Shown: in pieces, positions 25,310-35,304 of the stretch
How the letters are laid out: each line of letters begins with the position of its first letter
Numbering within the stretch: position 1 is the stretch's first letter
Assembly (NCBI GenBank): GCA_009360345.1
Contig: SPDP01000002.1
Span: 682,001-746,000, forward strand
DNA: 64,000 bases
Reading direction: 5' to 3'
Source of the DNA: Alcaligenaceae bacterium SAGV5
GTDB taxonomy: Bacteria; Pseudomonadota; Gammaproteobacteria; Burkholderiales; Burkholderiaceae_B
Translations under genes and position numbers: made by a program
Notes under the pieces: model-generated
Told to the model about the DNA's origin: nothing
The model's input: only the letters and a program-made list of their open reading frames with translations
The model's database searches: none

Positions 25310-28111
25310 TTATTTTCCGCCGGCGAAATAGGCTTGGACTTTCCGGATGATGCCGGTGCCCGGCATCGGCTTCATGGCGGGAAACCGCGGCCAGACCTCC
25401 TTGGGCTCGCCGGGATCCGCCGGGCCGATACGCACGCGGACGTCGTACCAGCCCGCCTGCCCGGTGACGGGATCGCTGTTGGAAACCGTCCCGCCCGGGC
25501 CCGGCAGGGGCAGTTCTTCCGAAATCAGGTGGTTGAGCAGGAACCCCTTGCTGGATTCGTCGGCCTGCGGCCCGAGGTTCCAGGCGCCGCGCGACTTGCC
25601 GATGGCATTCCAGGTCCACACGGTGCCGGGTTCGACCGCCTCGCTGTAGCGGCACATGCACCGCAACCGGCCCCACTGCGACTCGACCCAGATCCATCCG
25701 CCGTCCTCGACCTGCGCGGCGCGCGCGGTGACGGGATTCACCATGAGGTAGTTGTGGCTGTGGATCTGGCGCAGCCAGGCGTTCTGCGAGTCCCATGAGT
25801 GGTACATGGCCATCGGCCGCTGCGTGATGGCGTTGAGCGGGTATTTTTCGAGATCGATCGCCGCGTGCTCCAGCGGCGGCGACCAGAATGGCAGCGGATC
25901 GAAGTGGCGCTCGATGCGTGCGCGCAGGTGCGGCGGCGGCTGCTTGCCGTCGCGCCTGCCCTGGGCGGCCAGCCGGAATTCCTGCATCACCGGCGAGTAC
26001 AGCTGGATGCGGATGGGCTCGGGCGCGCCGTTGAAGCCGGCCTGCCGGGCAAAGGCCAGATAGTCGCGGTTCCAGTTGCGCATGTATTGCATGCCGGGCG
26101 GTAGCTCGTGGTGGAACACACAGTTGTTCTCGGCATATTTTTCCCACTGGCGCGGGTTGGGTTCGCCCACCAGCGACTTCTCGCCGTCGCTGCCGCGCCA
26201 GCCGCCCAGAAACCCGATGCCCGAACCGGGCGCGGTCTCGTAGCGGACGATGAAGTCTTCATAGCCCCGGTACTTGCGGCTGCCATCCGGCTCGGTGAAC
26301 ACCGGCAGCTTCAGGCGCCAGCCCAGTTCGATCAGTACCTCCTGGAAAGGCTTGCACAGCCCTTTCGGCGCAACGACGGGAATCCGCACGGAGTCCACCG
26401 GGCCGTCGAACTCCGAAATCGGCCGGTCGAGCAGCGACATCGCGTCATGCCGCTCCAGATAGGTGGTGTCGGGCAGGATCAGATCGGCGTACTGGGTCAT
26501 CTCCGAGGCGAAAGCGTCGCACACCACGATGAAGGGGATCCGGTACTCGCCGCTCTGGTCGCGGTCGTTCAGCATCGTCCGCACCTGGGTGGTGTTCATG
26601 GTCGAGTTCCAGGCCATGTTCGCCATGAAGATCAGCAGGGTGTCGATACGGTACGGATCGCCGCGCCAGGCGTTGGTGATGACGTTGTGCATCAGGCCGT
26701 GGGCCGAAAGCGGATGCTCCCACGAGAACCCCTTGTCGATCCGGATCGGTTCGCCGCCAGGCCCCACCGCCAGGTCGTCGGGGCTGGCCGGGAATCCCAG
26801 CGGGGCGGCCCCCAGCGGCGTCATGGGCCGCACCTGGTCCCAGGTATTCGGCGGGCGCACGGCCGGCGGGATGGATTTGGGGAACGGCGCCTTGTGGCGA
26901 AAACCGCCGGGCCGGTCTATGGTGCCCAGCAGGCTCATCAGGATGGCCAATGCGCGAATCGTCTGGAAGCCGTTGGAATGCGCGGCCAGGCCTCGCATCG
27001 CGTGGAACGCCACCGGACGGGCGACGACGCTGGCATGCTCCACGCCCTCGGTATCCGTCCAGGCAATGGGCAGTTCGAACGACGCGCGCATGGCCGTCTC
27101 GCCCATCTCGCGGGCCAGGGCCACGATGCGCGCCGCCGGGATGCCGGTGATGGCGCTGGCCCATTCCGGCGTACAGTCCGCCACCCGTTCGCGCAGGAGT
27201 TCAAACGCGGGCTTCGCGGGCTTGCCCCCGACCTCGCGTCCGCCCTCCTCCAGCGATTCGCCCTTGCCGACGATGAGACCGCTGTCGAGATCGACCAGGT
27301 CCAGGGCGTTGGTGTAGCGGGCGACGAAATCGCGGTCGAACTCACCGCTGGCGATCAGTTCCCGGATCAGCGCCATGAAGAGCGCGCCGTCGGTCCCCGG
27401 CCGTATCGGGATCCATTCATGGGCGATGGCGGAGTATCCGGTGCGGACGGGATTGATGGAGATGAAACGGCCCCCCGCCCGCTTGAACTTCGAGATCGCG
27501 GTTTTCAGCGGATTGGAATGGTGGTCCTCGGCGGTTCCTATCATCACGAACAGCCTCGCATGGTCCAGGTCGGGCCCGCCGAACTCCCAGAACGAGCCGC
27601 CGATGCTGTAGATCATGCCGGCGGCCATGTTGACCGAACAGAATCCGCCGTGCGCGGCGTAATTGGGGGTGCCGAACTGGCGCGCCCAGAGGCTGGTCAG
27701 GGCCTGCATCTGGTCTCGCCCGGTGAAAAGCGCGAATCGCTTGGGGTCCGTGGCACGGATCCGGCCCAGGCGATCGGTCAAGGTGGCGTAGACCTCGTCC
27801 CACGAGATCTCGACATAGTCTCCGTCACCGCGGGCGGAGCCCGGCCGGCGCTTGAGCGGCACCGTGAGCCGGGCGGGCGAATGCTGTTTCATGATGCCGG
27901 AAGACCCCTTGGCGCAGATCTTCCCCTCGTTCAGCGGGTGGTCCGGATTGCCGTCGATGTAGCGGACCTCGCCATCGCGCAGGTGGACACGGATGCCGCA
28001 ACGGCAGGCGCACATGTAGCAGGTCGTGTGCTTGACCTCGTCCGCGGCGCCCGGCACGGGCGGCCCGAGCGGATCATGGACAGGCGGCGTGGGACGCAGG
28101 AATTCGAACAT
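25310..28111 (-). CDS. Molybdopterin oxidoreductase catalytic subunit (SoeA/PadB-like)
   Basis: A 933-residue bis-MGD enzyme of the DMSO reductase superfamily. An N-terminal [4Fe-4S] site is formed by C31, C34, C38 and C66. A Cys at 158 (HGGFCSVN) sits where the molybdenum ligand is expected. No twin-arginine signal is present, so the complex should face the cytoplasm, as SoeABC sulfite dehydrogenase and PadBCD phenylacetyl-CoA oxidoreductase do. With the two downstream genes it forms a quinone-linked complex. The operon context (ETF, flavoprotein dehydrogenase, HglS-like enzyme) points to an organic-acid or acyl substrate rather than sulfite, but that is inference. Confidence 0.9.
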   Translation of the reverse strand: MFEFLRPTPPVHDPLGPPVPGAADEVKHTTCYMCACRCGIRVHLRDGEVRYIDGNPDHPLNEGKICAKGSSGIMKQHSPARLTVPLKRRPGSARGDGDYVEISWDEVYATLTDRLGRIRATDPKRFALFTGRDQMQALTSLWARQFGTPNYAAHGGFCSVNMAAGMIYSIGGSFWEFGGPDLDHARLFVMIGTAEDHHSNPLKTAISKFKRAGGRFISINPVRTGYSAIAHEWIPIRPGTDGALFMALIRELIASGEFDRDFVARYTNALDLVDLDSGLIVGKGESLEEGGREVGGKPAKPAFELLRERVADCTPEWASAITGIPAARIVALAREMGETAMRASFELPIAWTDTEGVEHASVVARPVAFHAMRGLAAHSNGFQTIRALAILMSLLGTIDRPGGFRHKAPFPKSIPPAVRPPNTWDQVRPMTPLGAAPLGFPASPDDLAVGPGGEPIRIDKGFSWEHPLSAHGLMHNVITNAWRGDPYRIDTLLIFMANMAWNSTMNTTQVRTMLNDRDQSGEYRIPFIVVCDAFASEMTQYADLILPDTTYLERHDAMSLLDRPISEFDGPVDSVRIPVVAPKGLCKPFQEVLIELGWRLKLPVFTEPDGSRKYRGYEDFIVRYETAPGSGIGFLGGWRGSDGEKSLVGEPNPRQWEKYAENNCVFHHELPPGMQYMRNWNRDYLAFARQAGFNGAPEPIRIQLYSPVMQEFRLAAQGRRDGKQPPPHLRARIERHFDPLPFWSPPLEHAAIDLEKYPLNAITQRPMAMYHSWDSQNAWLRQIHSHNYLMVNPVTARAAQVEDGGWIWVESQWGRLRCMCRYSEAVEPGTVWTWNAIGKSRGAWNLGPQADESSKGFLLNHLISEELPLPGPGGTVSNSDPVTGQAGWYDVRVRIGPADPGEPKEVWPRFPAMKPMPGTGIIRKVQAYFAGGK

Positions 28112-28132
28112 GGAGGTCCTTGCCCTCGGGCA

Positions 28133-29065
28133 TTAGAGTCGCGTCAGGAGTTCCGGGACCGCCTCGAACAGATCAGCCTCCAGTCCATAGTCGGCAACGC
28201 CGAAGATCGGCGCCTCGCCGTCCCGGTTGATCGCCACGATCACCTTGGAATCCTTCATGCCCGCCAGATGCTGGATGGCGCCCGAGATGCCCGTGGCGAT
28301 ATAGAGCTGCGGCGCCACGACCTTGCCGGTCTGGCCCACCTGCAAGTCGTGCGGAGCATAGCCCGCATCGACCGCGGCGCGGCTGGCGCCGATCGCCGCG
28401 CCCAGCTTGTCGGCCAGCGGGCCGATGACGTCCTTGAAGCGATCAGCGCCGCCCAGCCCTCGTCCGCCCGACACCACGATCTTCGCCGCGGTCAGGTCCG
28501 GACGATCGCTGCCGCTGACCTCGCGTCCGGCGAAGCGGCTCCTGCCATACCCGGACACCGCCGGGACGGACTCGATCCGCGCGTCGGCGCCCGTCGCGGC
28601 CACCGGATCGAAACCCGTCGCGCGCACGGTGATCACCTTGACCGGGTCGCCGCTCTGCACCGTGGCCAGCGCGTTGCCGGCGTAGATGGGCCGTTCGAAG
28701 GTATCGCTGCTTTCCACGCGGACGATGTCGCTGAGCTGGGATACGTCGAGTTTCGCGGCGACGCGGGGCGCGACACTCTTGCCGCCGGCGTTCGCGGGAA
28801 AAAGAATGTGGCCGTAGCCGCCGGCCACGGCCAGCACCTGGGCCGCGACGTTCTCGGCCAGGCCATCGGCCAGACAGGGCCCCTCGGCATGCAGCACCCG
28901 GGCCACCCCGCCGATCCGGGAGGCGGCCCGGGCGGCTTCGTCCGCCCCGCTGCCGGCCACCAGCAGGTGGACCTCGCCGTCGCAGGCGCGGGCCGCCGCG
29001 ATGGTGCTGAGCGTGGCGGGACTGATGGAAACGTTGTCGTGCTCGGCGACGACGAGTGCGGCCAT
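28133..29065 (-). CDS. etfA: Electron transfer flavoprotein alpha subunit
   Basis: A 310-residue ETF alpha (FixB-type) subunit. It starts [24 protein letters not shown], carries the FAD-binding signature with [14 protein letters not shown] and ends in the typical [21 protein letters not shown] region (IAINRD follows). GGGAG precedes ATG 29065. It would take electrons from a flavin dehydrogenase, most likely the TcuA-like protein in the same operon. Because the membrane molybdoenzyme follows directly, electrons may enter the quinone pool by an unusual route. A separate housekeeping ETF is normally encoded elsewhere, so this looks like a dedicated copy. Confidence 0.94.
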   Translation of the reverse strand: MAALVVAEHDNVSISPATLSTIAAARACDGEVHLLVAGSGADEAARAASRIGGVARVLHAEGPCLADGLAENVAAQVLAVAGGYGHILFPANAGGKSVAPRVAAKLDVSQLSDIVRVESSDTFERPIYAGNALATVQSGDPVKVITVRATGFDPVAATGADARIESVPAVSGYGRSRFAGREVSGSDRPDLTAAKIVVSGGRGLGGADRFKDVIGPLADKLGAAIGASRAAVDAGYAPHDLQVGQTGKVVAPQLYIATGISGAIQHLAGMKDSKVIVAINRDGEAPIFGVADYGLEADLFEAVPELLTRL

Positions 29066-29076
29066 GCGACTCTCCC

Positions 29077-29826
29077 TCAAAGGACCTTGGCTTCGTTGCG
29101 CAACTTGTCGACCAGCGTCGCCACGTCCGGCACCCTGGCGGCCGACGCCCGTGGACGCGGCTCCGAGACCCGGATCGTGCGCAGGCGCGACCCGACCTGG
29201 ACCCCCAGGTCGCCGGGCGTGACGGTCTCGATGGTTTTCTTCCTGGCTTTCATGACGTTGGGCAGCGTCACGAAGCGCGGCGCGTTCAGCCGCAGGTCGA
29301 CCGTGACGACGGCTGGCAGGGACAACACGACCGTCTCCACGCCCCGGTCGACCTCCCGGGTGACCACTGCCTCACCGTCTTGCAGCTCGATCCTGCCCGC
29401 GAAGGTCGCCTGCGGCAGGTCCGCCAGCGCCGCCAGCATCTGGCCCGTCTGGTTCGCGTCGTCGTCGATGGCCTGCTTGCCCAGCAGCATGAGCCGCGGC
29501 TGCTCCCGGTCGGCCAGCGCCTTGAGCAGCTTGGCCACGGCCAGCGGCTGCAGATCTTCCCCGGTCTCGACCAGGATGCCCCGGTCGGCGCCCATCGCGA
29601 TGGCCGTGCGCAAGGTCTCCTGGCATGCGGCGACGCCGCACGACACCGCCACGACCTCGGTGGCGATGCCCTTTTCCTTCAGCCGGACGGCCTCCTCGAC
29701 GGCGATCTCGTCGAAGGGGTTCATGCTCATCTTCGCATTGGCGATATCCACGCCGGAGCCGTCCGCCTTGACGCGGACCTTCACGTTGTAGTCGACCACC
29801 CGCTTGACCGCGACCAGTACCTTCAT
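29077..29826 (-). CDS. etfB: Electron transfer flavoprotein beta subunit
   Basis: A 249-residue ETF beta (FixA-type) subunit. It begins [20 protein letters not shown] with [19 protein letters not shown] and [19 protein letters not shown], all diagnostic for this family, and [10 protein letters not shown] lies near the C-terminus. ATG 29826 overlaps the stop of the HglS-like gene by 4 bases. It pairs with the alpha subunit 11 bases downstream. Confidence 0.95.
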   Translation of the reverse strand: MKVLVAVKRVVDYNVKVRVKADGSGVDIANAKMSMNPFDEIAVEEAVRLKEKGIATEVVAVSCGVAACQETLRTAIAMGADRGILVETGEDLQPLAVAKLLKALADREQPRLMLLGKQAIDDDANQTGQMLAALADLPQATFAGRIELQDGEAVVTREVDRGVETVVLSLPAVVTVDLRLNAPRFVTLPNVMKARKKTIETVTPGDLGVQVGSRLRTIRVSEPRPRASAARVPDVATLVDKLRNEAKVL

Positions 29827-31193
29827 TGACTCACCTTTGCGTGAAGCGCTTCGAGCGAACGGGCCTGCGCCGCCTCGTACAGCGCGATCTCGTCCAGCAC
29901 CGGCGCGCCCAGGGCGTGCTCGAACGCCGCCTGCGCGGCGTTGCCGGCATAGCTGCGCGGTCCCGCCCCGCCCAGGTTGGACTGGAAGATGCCGGCGGCG
30001 CTCACGGGCAGGAAATCCTCGTAGACGATGGGATCGGCCCGGACCAGGCCGCGCTCGATCTGCGCCTCCAGGGATAGCCCCGCGGCGGCGGCGTCCCGGC
30101 TGCCCCGGCTGGTGCGCGCATAGCGGAAGAAGGCGAGCCCCTCCCGCCGCAGCGTCGTCAGGTCGTCGGGAAAGTCCTTGAACGCCCCGGCCAGCCGGCC
30201 GGCATAGTCCCGGTCCGGGGACCCCGGTGAGCCGTGCCTGACATTCGCCAGCAGCGTGTCGTAGCGCGCACGCCCCTTGCGGGTCAACGCCACGCCCCGC
30301 TGCTCGATCTCGCCGAAGCGGGCGGTATGCGTTCCTGGCGCCCGGGCGTCCTCGCCCACGAAGGCGATGCGTTCCTCCAGCGCCTTGAAACTCGTCTGCC
30401 TGAGCAAAAGCGCCACCTTGCGCGCGGGCGGCCCTTCGATCACCGTCTTGGCGGCGATGCCGCGCACCGGCATCGCCGCCTGGACGGCATCGATGTCCAG
30501 CGTGCGCGGCGTCAGGTGGTTGATGTGCGGCCCCTTGAAACACACGACATCGGCCACCAGGCGATGGGCATCGTGCAGCCGGGCGTAGGTCGCCTTGTCC
30601 ACGGTTGCCGCGCTGTGCCAGCGAAACGTCTGCAGGGCCTCGGCCACCAGCTCGTCGGCCTCGGCGCCGGCAAGGGCTCCCTGCCCTTCGGCGCGTTCGA
30701 CCAGGTCCAGCAGACGGGGGGTGAAGATCCGCCGCCGCTCCAGGATGTCGGTGGCGATCATGCGCAGCCCGGCATCCTCGATCAGGTCCAGGCGCAACAA
30801 CGACGTGAATACCCGGAACGGGTTGCGCGCCAGGGAGGCATCCTCCACCGGGCGGAATGCGGTGGCATGCACGGGCACGCCCGCCACCGAAAGATCGTAA
30901 TAGCCGACAGGCCGCATGCCCATGACGGCGAAGACACGCCGCATCGTGGCGAGCTCTCGGGCGGAGCCGAGACGGATCGCGCCATGGCGCTCGACGCCCA
31001 GGCGCTCCAGCTCTCCGGCGCGGGCCAGGCGCTCGCGCAACGCCGGTTCGCGCCGCAGCGCGGCGGCATTGACGTCCGCGACGAGATCGAGCAGCGCGCC
31101 GTATTGCGGCACCTCGCGCCGGTACATGTCCGACATGCGGCGGGAGAACCGGGCGCGGATCTCGTCGCCGTCCGCGAGGCCGGGAGTCTCCAT
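29823..31193 (-). CDS. 2-oxoadipate dioxygenase/decarboxylase family protein (HglS/YdcJ, DUF1338)
   Basis: A 456-residue VOC-superfamily non-haem iron protein. Landmark segments are [35 protein letters not shown] and [17 protein letters not shown]. The two histidine regions plus a C-terminal Glu would bind iron in HglS. Pseudomonas HglS converts 2-oxoadipate to D-2-hydroxyglutarate in lysine breakdown. Here it is embedded in an operon with a TcuA-like flavoprotein and ETF, with overlaps or gaps of only a few bases, suggesting it acts on 2-oxoadipate or a related 2-oxo acid from another source. Function beyond family is inferred. Confidence 0.86.
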   Translation of the reverse strand: METPGLADGDEIRARFSRRMSDMYRREVPQYGALLDLVADVNAAALRREPALRERLARAGELERLGVERHGAIRLGSARELATMRRVFAVMGMRPVGYYDLSVAGVPVHATAFRPVEDASLARNPFRVFTSLLRLDLIEDAGLRMIATDILERRRIFTPRLLDLVERAEGQGALAGAEADELVAEALQTFRWHSAATVDKATYARLHDAHRLVADVVCFKGPHINHLTPRTLDIDAVQAAMPVRGIAAKTVIEGPPARKVALLLRQTSFKALEERIAFVGEDARAPGTHTARFGEIEQRGVALTRKGRARYDTLLANVRHGSPGSPDRDYAGRLAGAFKDFPDDLTTLRREGLAFFRYARTSRGSRDAAAAGLSLEAQIERGLVRADPIVYEDFLPVSAAGIFQSNLGGAGPRSYAGNAAQAAFEHALGAPVLDEIALYEAAQARSLEALHAKVSQ

Positions 31194-31196
31194 GGC

Positions 31197-32684
31197 CTAG
31201 CGCGAACCCACGTATTCCGCGGCGGCATCGCCCGCGACCCGTCCGAAGACGGAGCCCGAGATGAGACCGCTGCCGCCAGGATAGTTCGAATAGAAGAGCC
31301 CGCCCACCATTTCACCGGCCGTGTACAGGCCCGGAATGACGCGCGCGTCGACATCTTCGACTTCGGCGCGGGCATTGATCTTGAGTCCGCCGAACGTGAA
31401 AGTGATGCCGGTGGTGACCGGATAGGCCTCGAACGGGCCTTCGTCGATGGTGTTGGCCCAGTTCGACTTGTTCAGGGCAAGCCCCTCCGTGCACCGGCCA
31501 TCCTTGCTGTTCGGGTCGAACGCCCGATCGGTGCGGACCGCCGCGTTGTACTCCCGTATCGTGGCCAGGAACTGCTGGGGATTGACCCCTTCCATGCTCT
31601 CGGCCAGGCCCTCCAGGGTATCGGCGCGCACCTTGGTCACGCTGCGCAGCCGGTACTCGTCGCGCAGGAGGTGCAGCACCTTGTTGTCGAAGACCTGATA
31701 GGCCAGTTGCTTGGGCTGCCGTGCCAGCGCCAGGCCGCATTCCACATAGGTGTACATGCGGAAGTCGTAGCCTTCGTCGAAGAAACGCTTGCCTTCGGCA
31801 TTGACCAGCACCCCGAACGGGTAGCTGTGTTTCTGGAACGCATCGCCGAACTTGAGATCGCCATAGTTCGGCGCGTTGAGGTCGCCCGCGACCACGTGGC
31901 AGCCCGACCAGTTGCCGGCCGGCAGCGCGCCGGCGTCGATCGCCATGCGCAGTCCGTCGCCGGTGTTGAAGCGCGATCCACGGACCTTGGCCAGGTCCCA
32001 GCCCGGTCCCAGGTAGCGGGCGCGCCATTCGGCGTTGGCCTCGAAACCGCCACAGGCGAGGATCACCGCGCCGCTCTCGATATCCTGGGTCTTGCCATCG
32101 ATGCGCGCCCTGACGCCATGGACGCCACTGTCGTCGGCAAGCAGGGAAAGCGCGCGGGCGTTGTAGTGCACGCTGATGCCCCGATCCGCGACCAGCTTGT
32201 AGAGCGAATCGACCAGGCCCGCGCCGCCGCCGACCACTTCCACCACCACTCCGCCGGAGAACTTGAAGCGCCCCCCCACCTTGTAGGCCTGCTTGCCGTA
32301 CTTGGGCACGTAGCGCAGCCCGAGCGAGCGCAGCCAGCACACGGTATCGAAGCTGCGCCTGACCAGGACCTCGGCCAGGTCGGGATCGCTGCGGAAATCG
32401 GTGACGCGGAACAGGTCGTCGAAGAATTCGTCCTCGGTGTAGGCACCGAAGTCGGTGTTCTGCTTTTCGTCCTCGGTCAGGTCGGGTACGACTTTCAACA
32501 GATCGTCCACGCCATTGAAGGCGAAGCGCATCGACCCCTCGGTAAAGCGGCTGTTGCCGCCGCGCTCATCTTCGGGTGCCCGTTCGAGCACCATCACCGA
32601 GACGCCGTGCGCGCGCGCCGCCAGCGCCGCGCACAAGGCGGCGTTGCCGCCGCCGACGACCAGTACATCAGTATGGATAGCCAT
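31197..32684 (-). CDS. FAD-dependent tricarballylate dehydrogenase (TcuA)-like flavoprotein
   Basis: A 495-residue flavoprotein of the succinate dehydrogenase/fumarate reductase family. The FAD-binding N-terminus is [21 protein letters not shown], the substrate domain begins after [17 protein letters not shown], and the C-terminus has [12 protein letters not shown] and [18 protein letters not shown]. The TcuA-like features are GGGNAAL and the tricarballylate-type GGNS segment. It would desaturate a carboxylate or CoA-free organic acid and probably donates to the adjacent ETF. The substrate is unknown. Confidence 0.87.
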   Translation of the reverse strand: MAIHTDVLVVGGGNAALCAALAARAHGVSVMVLERAPEDERGGNSRFTEGSMRFAFNGVDDLLKVVPDLTEDEKQNTDFGAYTEDEFFDDLFRVTDFRSDPDLAEVLVRRSFDTVCWLRSLGLRYVPKYGKQAYKVGGRFKFSGGVVVEVVGGGAGLVDSLYKLVADRGISVHYNARALSLLADDSGVHGVRARIDGKTQDIESGAVILACGGFEANAEWRARYLGPGWDLAKVRGSRFNTGDGLRMAIDAGALPAGNWSGCHVVAGDLNAPNYGDLKFGDAFQKHSYPFGVLVNAEGKRFFDEGYDFRMYTYVECGLALARQPKQLAYQVFDNKVLHLLRDEYRLRSVTKVRADTLEGLAESMEGVNPQQFLATIREYNAAVRTDRAFDPNSKDGRCTEGLALNKSNWANTIDEGPFEAYPVTTGITFTFGGLKINARAEVEDVDARVIPGLYTAGEMVGGLFYSNYPGGSGLISGSVFGRVAGDAAAEYVGSR

Positions 32685-32717
32685 CCTCGCTCCCTTGGCG
32701 ATAGGTGTACGCGCCGT

Positions 32718-33890
32718 TCAGTCCGGCAGCATGTTGAGGGCGGAACCGCTGCGGATGATCTCCTTGTCTTCCTCGGAGATGCCGGTATGGTCGTGCAGGA
32801 GCTGGACGTCCTTGTATTTCATGCGTCCGCCCGGATCGTCGTGCGGATAGTCGGTGGCGAACAGGAACTGCGACGCGCCCAGGAACGCGATGGAATCCGG
32901 CAGCTCGGGTTCTTCCGTCTCGATGGTGAAGAACAGGTTCTTCCTGAAGTAGTGGCTCGCGGGCTCCTTGTTGCGGCTTTCGTATTCCTCGACGGTGGTG
33001 ATGCGCTTGCCCGCCGACAGACGTTCGCCCCCGGGCTTGACCCGGCGGTGGAAACGCGCCTGCGCGTCCTCGTCCTCGTAGTTGAGCGGCGGCTTCACGT
33101 AGGCGGCGTCGAAGCGCTCGACCAGCGGCTTGATGAACGCCGAGCCGGCTTCCGTGAATACCACTTTCAGGTCGGGACAATCGTCGAACAATCCGCTGGT
33201 GCACAGCGACATCAGGCTGAGCTGGCCTTCTGCCGGCGACGCCACGTCGAGCCCGTCGCGCTGGAAAATATTGAGATTGCTGATGCGGTGCCCGTGCTGG
33301 ATGTTGTGCAGGATGATAGGCATGCCCAGCGCCTCGGCCCGCTTGAAGAAGGGCCAGAGCTCGCGGCGGCTGCCGAGCGTTTCCGAGAACTGGTGCTCGC
33401 GGACGGGGAACACTTTGTCGACCGCCACCGACTGGAAGCCGTTCCTGCGGGCCCATTCCATCTCGGCGATGGCGCCATCCACGTCCTGCAGCGCCACGAG
33501 CGCGGAGCCGACCAGGCGCCCGGGATATTTCTGCAGCAGGTTGAGGATGGACAGATTGTAGGAGTGCGCCATCTGCGCGGCCAGCTCGGGGTCCAGCGTG
33601 TAGTTGAAGTAGATGGCCGAGAACTGCGGCAGCAGCAGTTGCTTCTCGATGCCCAGTTTGTCGTACTCCTCCAGGCGATGCTCCATGTCGGTCAGGCCGA
33701 TGTGCCGGCCTCCCGCCCCGGGCGGCGGCAACGGGGTCGATCCCTTGACGATGTAATTGCCCGGAAAGCTCCAGTTCACGAGGATGCCTGCGCTGTCGAA
33801 CTCGAATCTCGGCCGCAGGTCGGCGGTCCTGCCGCTGACATGGTCGTAGATGTCGCGCGGAAGGATGTGGGTGTCCATGTCGATGATCAT
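32718..33890 (-). CDS. Amidohydrolase_2 (ACMSD-like) family metal-dependent enzyme A
   Basis: A 390-residue TIM-barrel amidohydrolase. Metal-binding features are the N-terminal D-x-H (MIIDMDTH), HNIQHGHR mid-protein and FATDYPHDDP near the C-terminus. Relatives include ACMSD-type decarboxylases and hydratases/hydrolases of ring-cleavage products. It is first in the eight-gene operon. It is clearly paralogous to the divergent gene at 34115-35293 (shared DVDGAIAEMEW, LHNIQHGHRI, FATDYPHDDPGGRMK). ATG 33890 is chosen because both paralogues begin MIID. The reaction (decarboxylation, hydration or hydrolysis) is undetermined. Confidence 0.88.
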   Translation of the reverse strand: MIIDMDTHILPRDIYDHVSGRTADLRPRFEFDSAGILVNWSFPGNYIVKGSTPLPPPGAGGRHIGLTDMEHRLEEYDKLGIEKQLLLPQFSAIYFNYTLDPELAAQMAHSYNLSILNLLQKYPGRLVGSALVALQDVDGAIAEMEWARRNGFQSVAVDKVFPVREHQFSETLGSRRELWPFFKRAEALGMPIILHNIQHGHRISNLNIFQRDGLDVASPAEGQLSLMSLCTSGLFDDCPDLKVVFTEAGSAFIKPLVERFDAAYVKPPLNYEDEDAQARFHRRVKPGGERLSAGKRITTVEEYESRNKEPASHYFRKNLFFTIETEEPELPDSIAFLGASQFLFATDYPHDDPGGRMKYKDVQLLHDHTGISEEDKEIIRSGSALNMLPD

Positions 33891-33955
33891 GTGCGGGCCC
33901 GCTAGGTGTGAGTGGGGGAAAGTACGCGCGTGGCGGCACGGCGTATTGGCTGGGT

Positions 33956-33984
33956 AATTTACGGACAAGCCATGGCGCTGTCAA
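33956..33984 (-). promoter_or_regulatory. Putative promoter of the eight-gene operon
   Basis: On the minus strand a perfect TTGACA (plus coordinates 33979-33984) is followed after exactly 17 bases by TAAATT (33956-33961). The first start codon is 66 bases further on. The IclR-type site at 33989-34017 lies just upstream of the -35 box, an activator-like position. Confidence 0.55.
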
Positions 33985-33988
33985 TAAA

Positions 33989-34017
33989 TTTGGAAAGGCG
34001 TTCTAATATTTGGAAAA
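33989..34017. promoter_or_regulatory. Putative IclR-type operator, copy 1
   Basis: Two TTTGGAAA boxes (33989-33996 and 34009-34016) lie 20 bases apart start to start, with GCGTTCTAATA between them. The site lies between divergent operons (amidohydrolase A and amidohydrolase B). It matches the site at 48452-48480 in 25 of 29 positions. GGAA-rich direct or inverted boxes suit IclR-family regulators, one of which is encoded at 36796-37557. Confidence 0.6.
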
Positions 34018-34114
34018 CATGTATTGCAGCCCGATCGAGCCGGGAGTAGTCTGTTTCCAGCGCGTTTCGACCATGCGAGACGTCGTTCGAAAACCGATGG
34101 AACGAGACCCTGCC

Positions 34115-35293
34115 ATGATCATCGATGCCGATACCCACTTCCTGCCCCCCGATGTCTACGACTACCTCGGCCCGGAATTCGAAGCGCTCCGGCCCCGCCT
34201 TACCTGGGATGCCGCCGGATTGCTGACCGACGTCCAGTTCCCGGGGGAGCCCCCGCGCGTCCCGGGTGCGACGCCTCTCCCCCCTCCCGGCACCGGCTCG
34301 CGCTACCGCGGCACCTACTACATCGAGGAACGACTGGCCGACTACGACAAACTGGGCATCCAGCAGCAATTCCTGTTCCCCCAGCTCACATCGACCATGT
34401 TCTCCTACCTGGTCGAGCGCCGCCTCGCCACGGCCATGGCCCACTCCTGGAACCTGTCCATCCTCAAGCTGCTGCGGAAGTACCCCGACCGCCTGATCGG
34501 CGGTGCCCTGGTCGCGCTGCAGGACGTGGACGGCGCCATCGCCGAGATGGAATGGTCTGCCGCCAACGGCTTTCGCGCCGTCATCCTCGACAAGGTCTTC
34601 CCCGTCCCCGAACACTGTTATTCCGATCCGCTGGGCAACCACCGCGAGCTCTGGCCCTTCTTCAAGCGGGCCGAGGAGCTGGGCATGCCTTTGTTCCTGC
34701 ACAACATCCAGCACGGCCACCGCATCACCAACCTGCTGAACTACCAGTTCAACGGACTGGACGTGCTGGCGCCGCAGGAAGGCCAGATGAGCCTCGTCTC
34801 GCTCGTCACGAGCGGACTGCTGGACGACTTCCCGGACCTGAAGTTCGTCTTTACCGAGGCCGGCGTCGGCTTCATCAAGCCGCTCGTCTCGCACCTGGAC
34901 TCCGTCTTCAACAAGGAGATCGTCGACTACGAGTCGGAAGATGCCGCGCCGCGCTTCAACTATCGCAAGCTGGAAGGGGGCAAGCGGATCGTCTCGGTCG
35001 ACGACTACCAACCGAAGAACAAGCACGCGCCCAGCCACTACTTCAAGAAAAATCTGTTCTTCACCATCGAGACCGAGGAGGCCGAACTGCCCGAGGCCGT
35101 CAACCTGTTCGGCGCCTCGCAATTCCTGTTCGCCACCGACTATCCGCACGACGATCCGGGTGGACGCATGAAACACAAGGACGTCCAGTTGCTGGCGGCC
35201 AATCCCCACATCTCGGACGCCGACAAGGCCTTGATCCGTTCCGGCAACGCCGAACGGCTGCTGGCGCCCGCCCGGCCCGCGCAGGCCGCCTGA
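34115..35293 (+). CDS. Amidohydrolase_2 (ACMSD-like) family metal-dependent enzyme B
   Basis: A 392-residue paralogue of the divergent amidohydrolase, with D-x-H at the N-terminus (MIIDADTH), HNIQHGHRI and FATDYPHDDPGGRMK. The two differ mainly near residues 30-60 and at the C-terminal tail (RPAQAA here). ATG 34115 aligns with the paralogue's start; ATG 34097 is an in-frame alternative. It is followed after 11 bases by a MmgE/PrpD gene. Having two copies, one on each side of a shared operator, suggests two steps or two substrates in the same pathway. Confidence 0.87.
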   Translation: MIIDADTHFLPPDVYDYLGPEFEALRPRLTWDAAGLLTDVQFPGEPPRVPGATPLPPPGTGSRYRGTYYIEERLADYDKLGIQQQFLFPQLTSTMFSYLVERRLATAMAHSWNLSILKLLRKYPDRLIGGALVALQDVDGAIAEMEWSAANGFRAVILDKVFPVPEHCYSDPLGNHRELWPFFKRAEELGMPLFLHNIQHGHRITNLLNYQFNGLDVLAPQEGQMSLVSLVTSGLLDDFPDLKFVFTEAGVGFIKPLVSHLDSVFNKEIVDYESEDAAPRFNYRKLEGGKRIVSVDDYQPKNKHAPSHYFKKNLFFTIETEEAELPEAVNLFGASQFLFATDYPHDDPGGRMKHKDVQLLAANPHISDADKALIRSGNAERLLAPARPAQAA

Positions 35294-35304
35294 GCACCGC
35301 CGCC

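Noticed and set aside
25310-28111. Periplasmic DMSO/TMAO reductase
   Set aside because: No twin-arginine signal is present at the N-terminus, the protein is longer than periplasmic DMSO reductases, and the context is catabolic.
26108-29791. 1227-codon open frame on the plus strand antisense to the molybdoenzyme and ETF genes
   Set aside because: Its translation is Arg/His/Gly-rich with no domain, and the opposite strand encodes clear enzymes across the same span.
34024-35304. N-terminal extension of the PrpD gene in the same frame
   Set aside because: The frame is open by chance through the amidohydrolase gene, and the extension translates to Arg/Pro-rich sequence; the PrpD family N-terminus begins at 35305.
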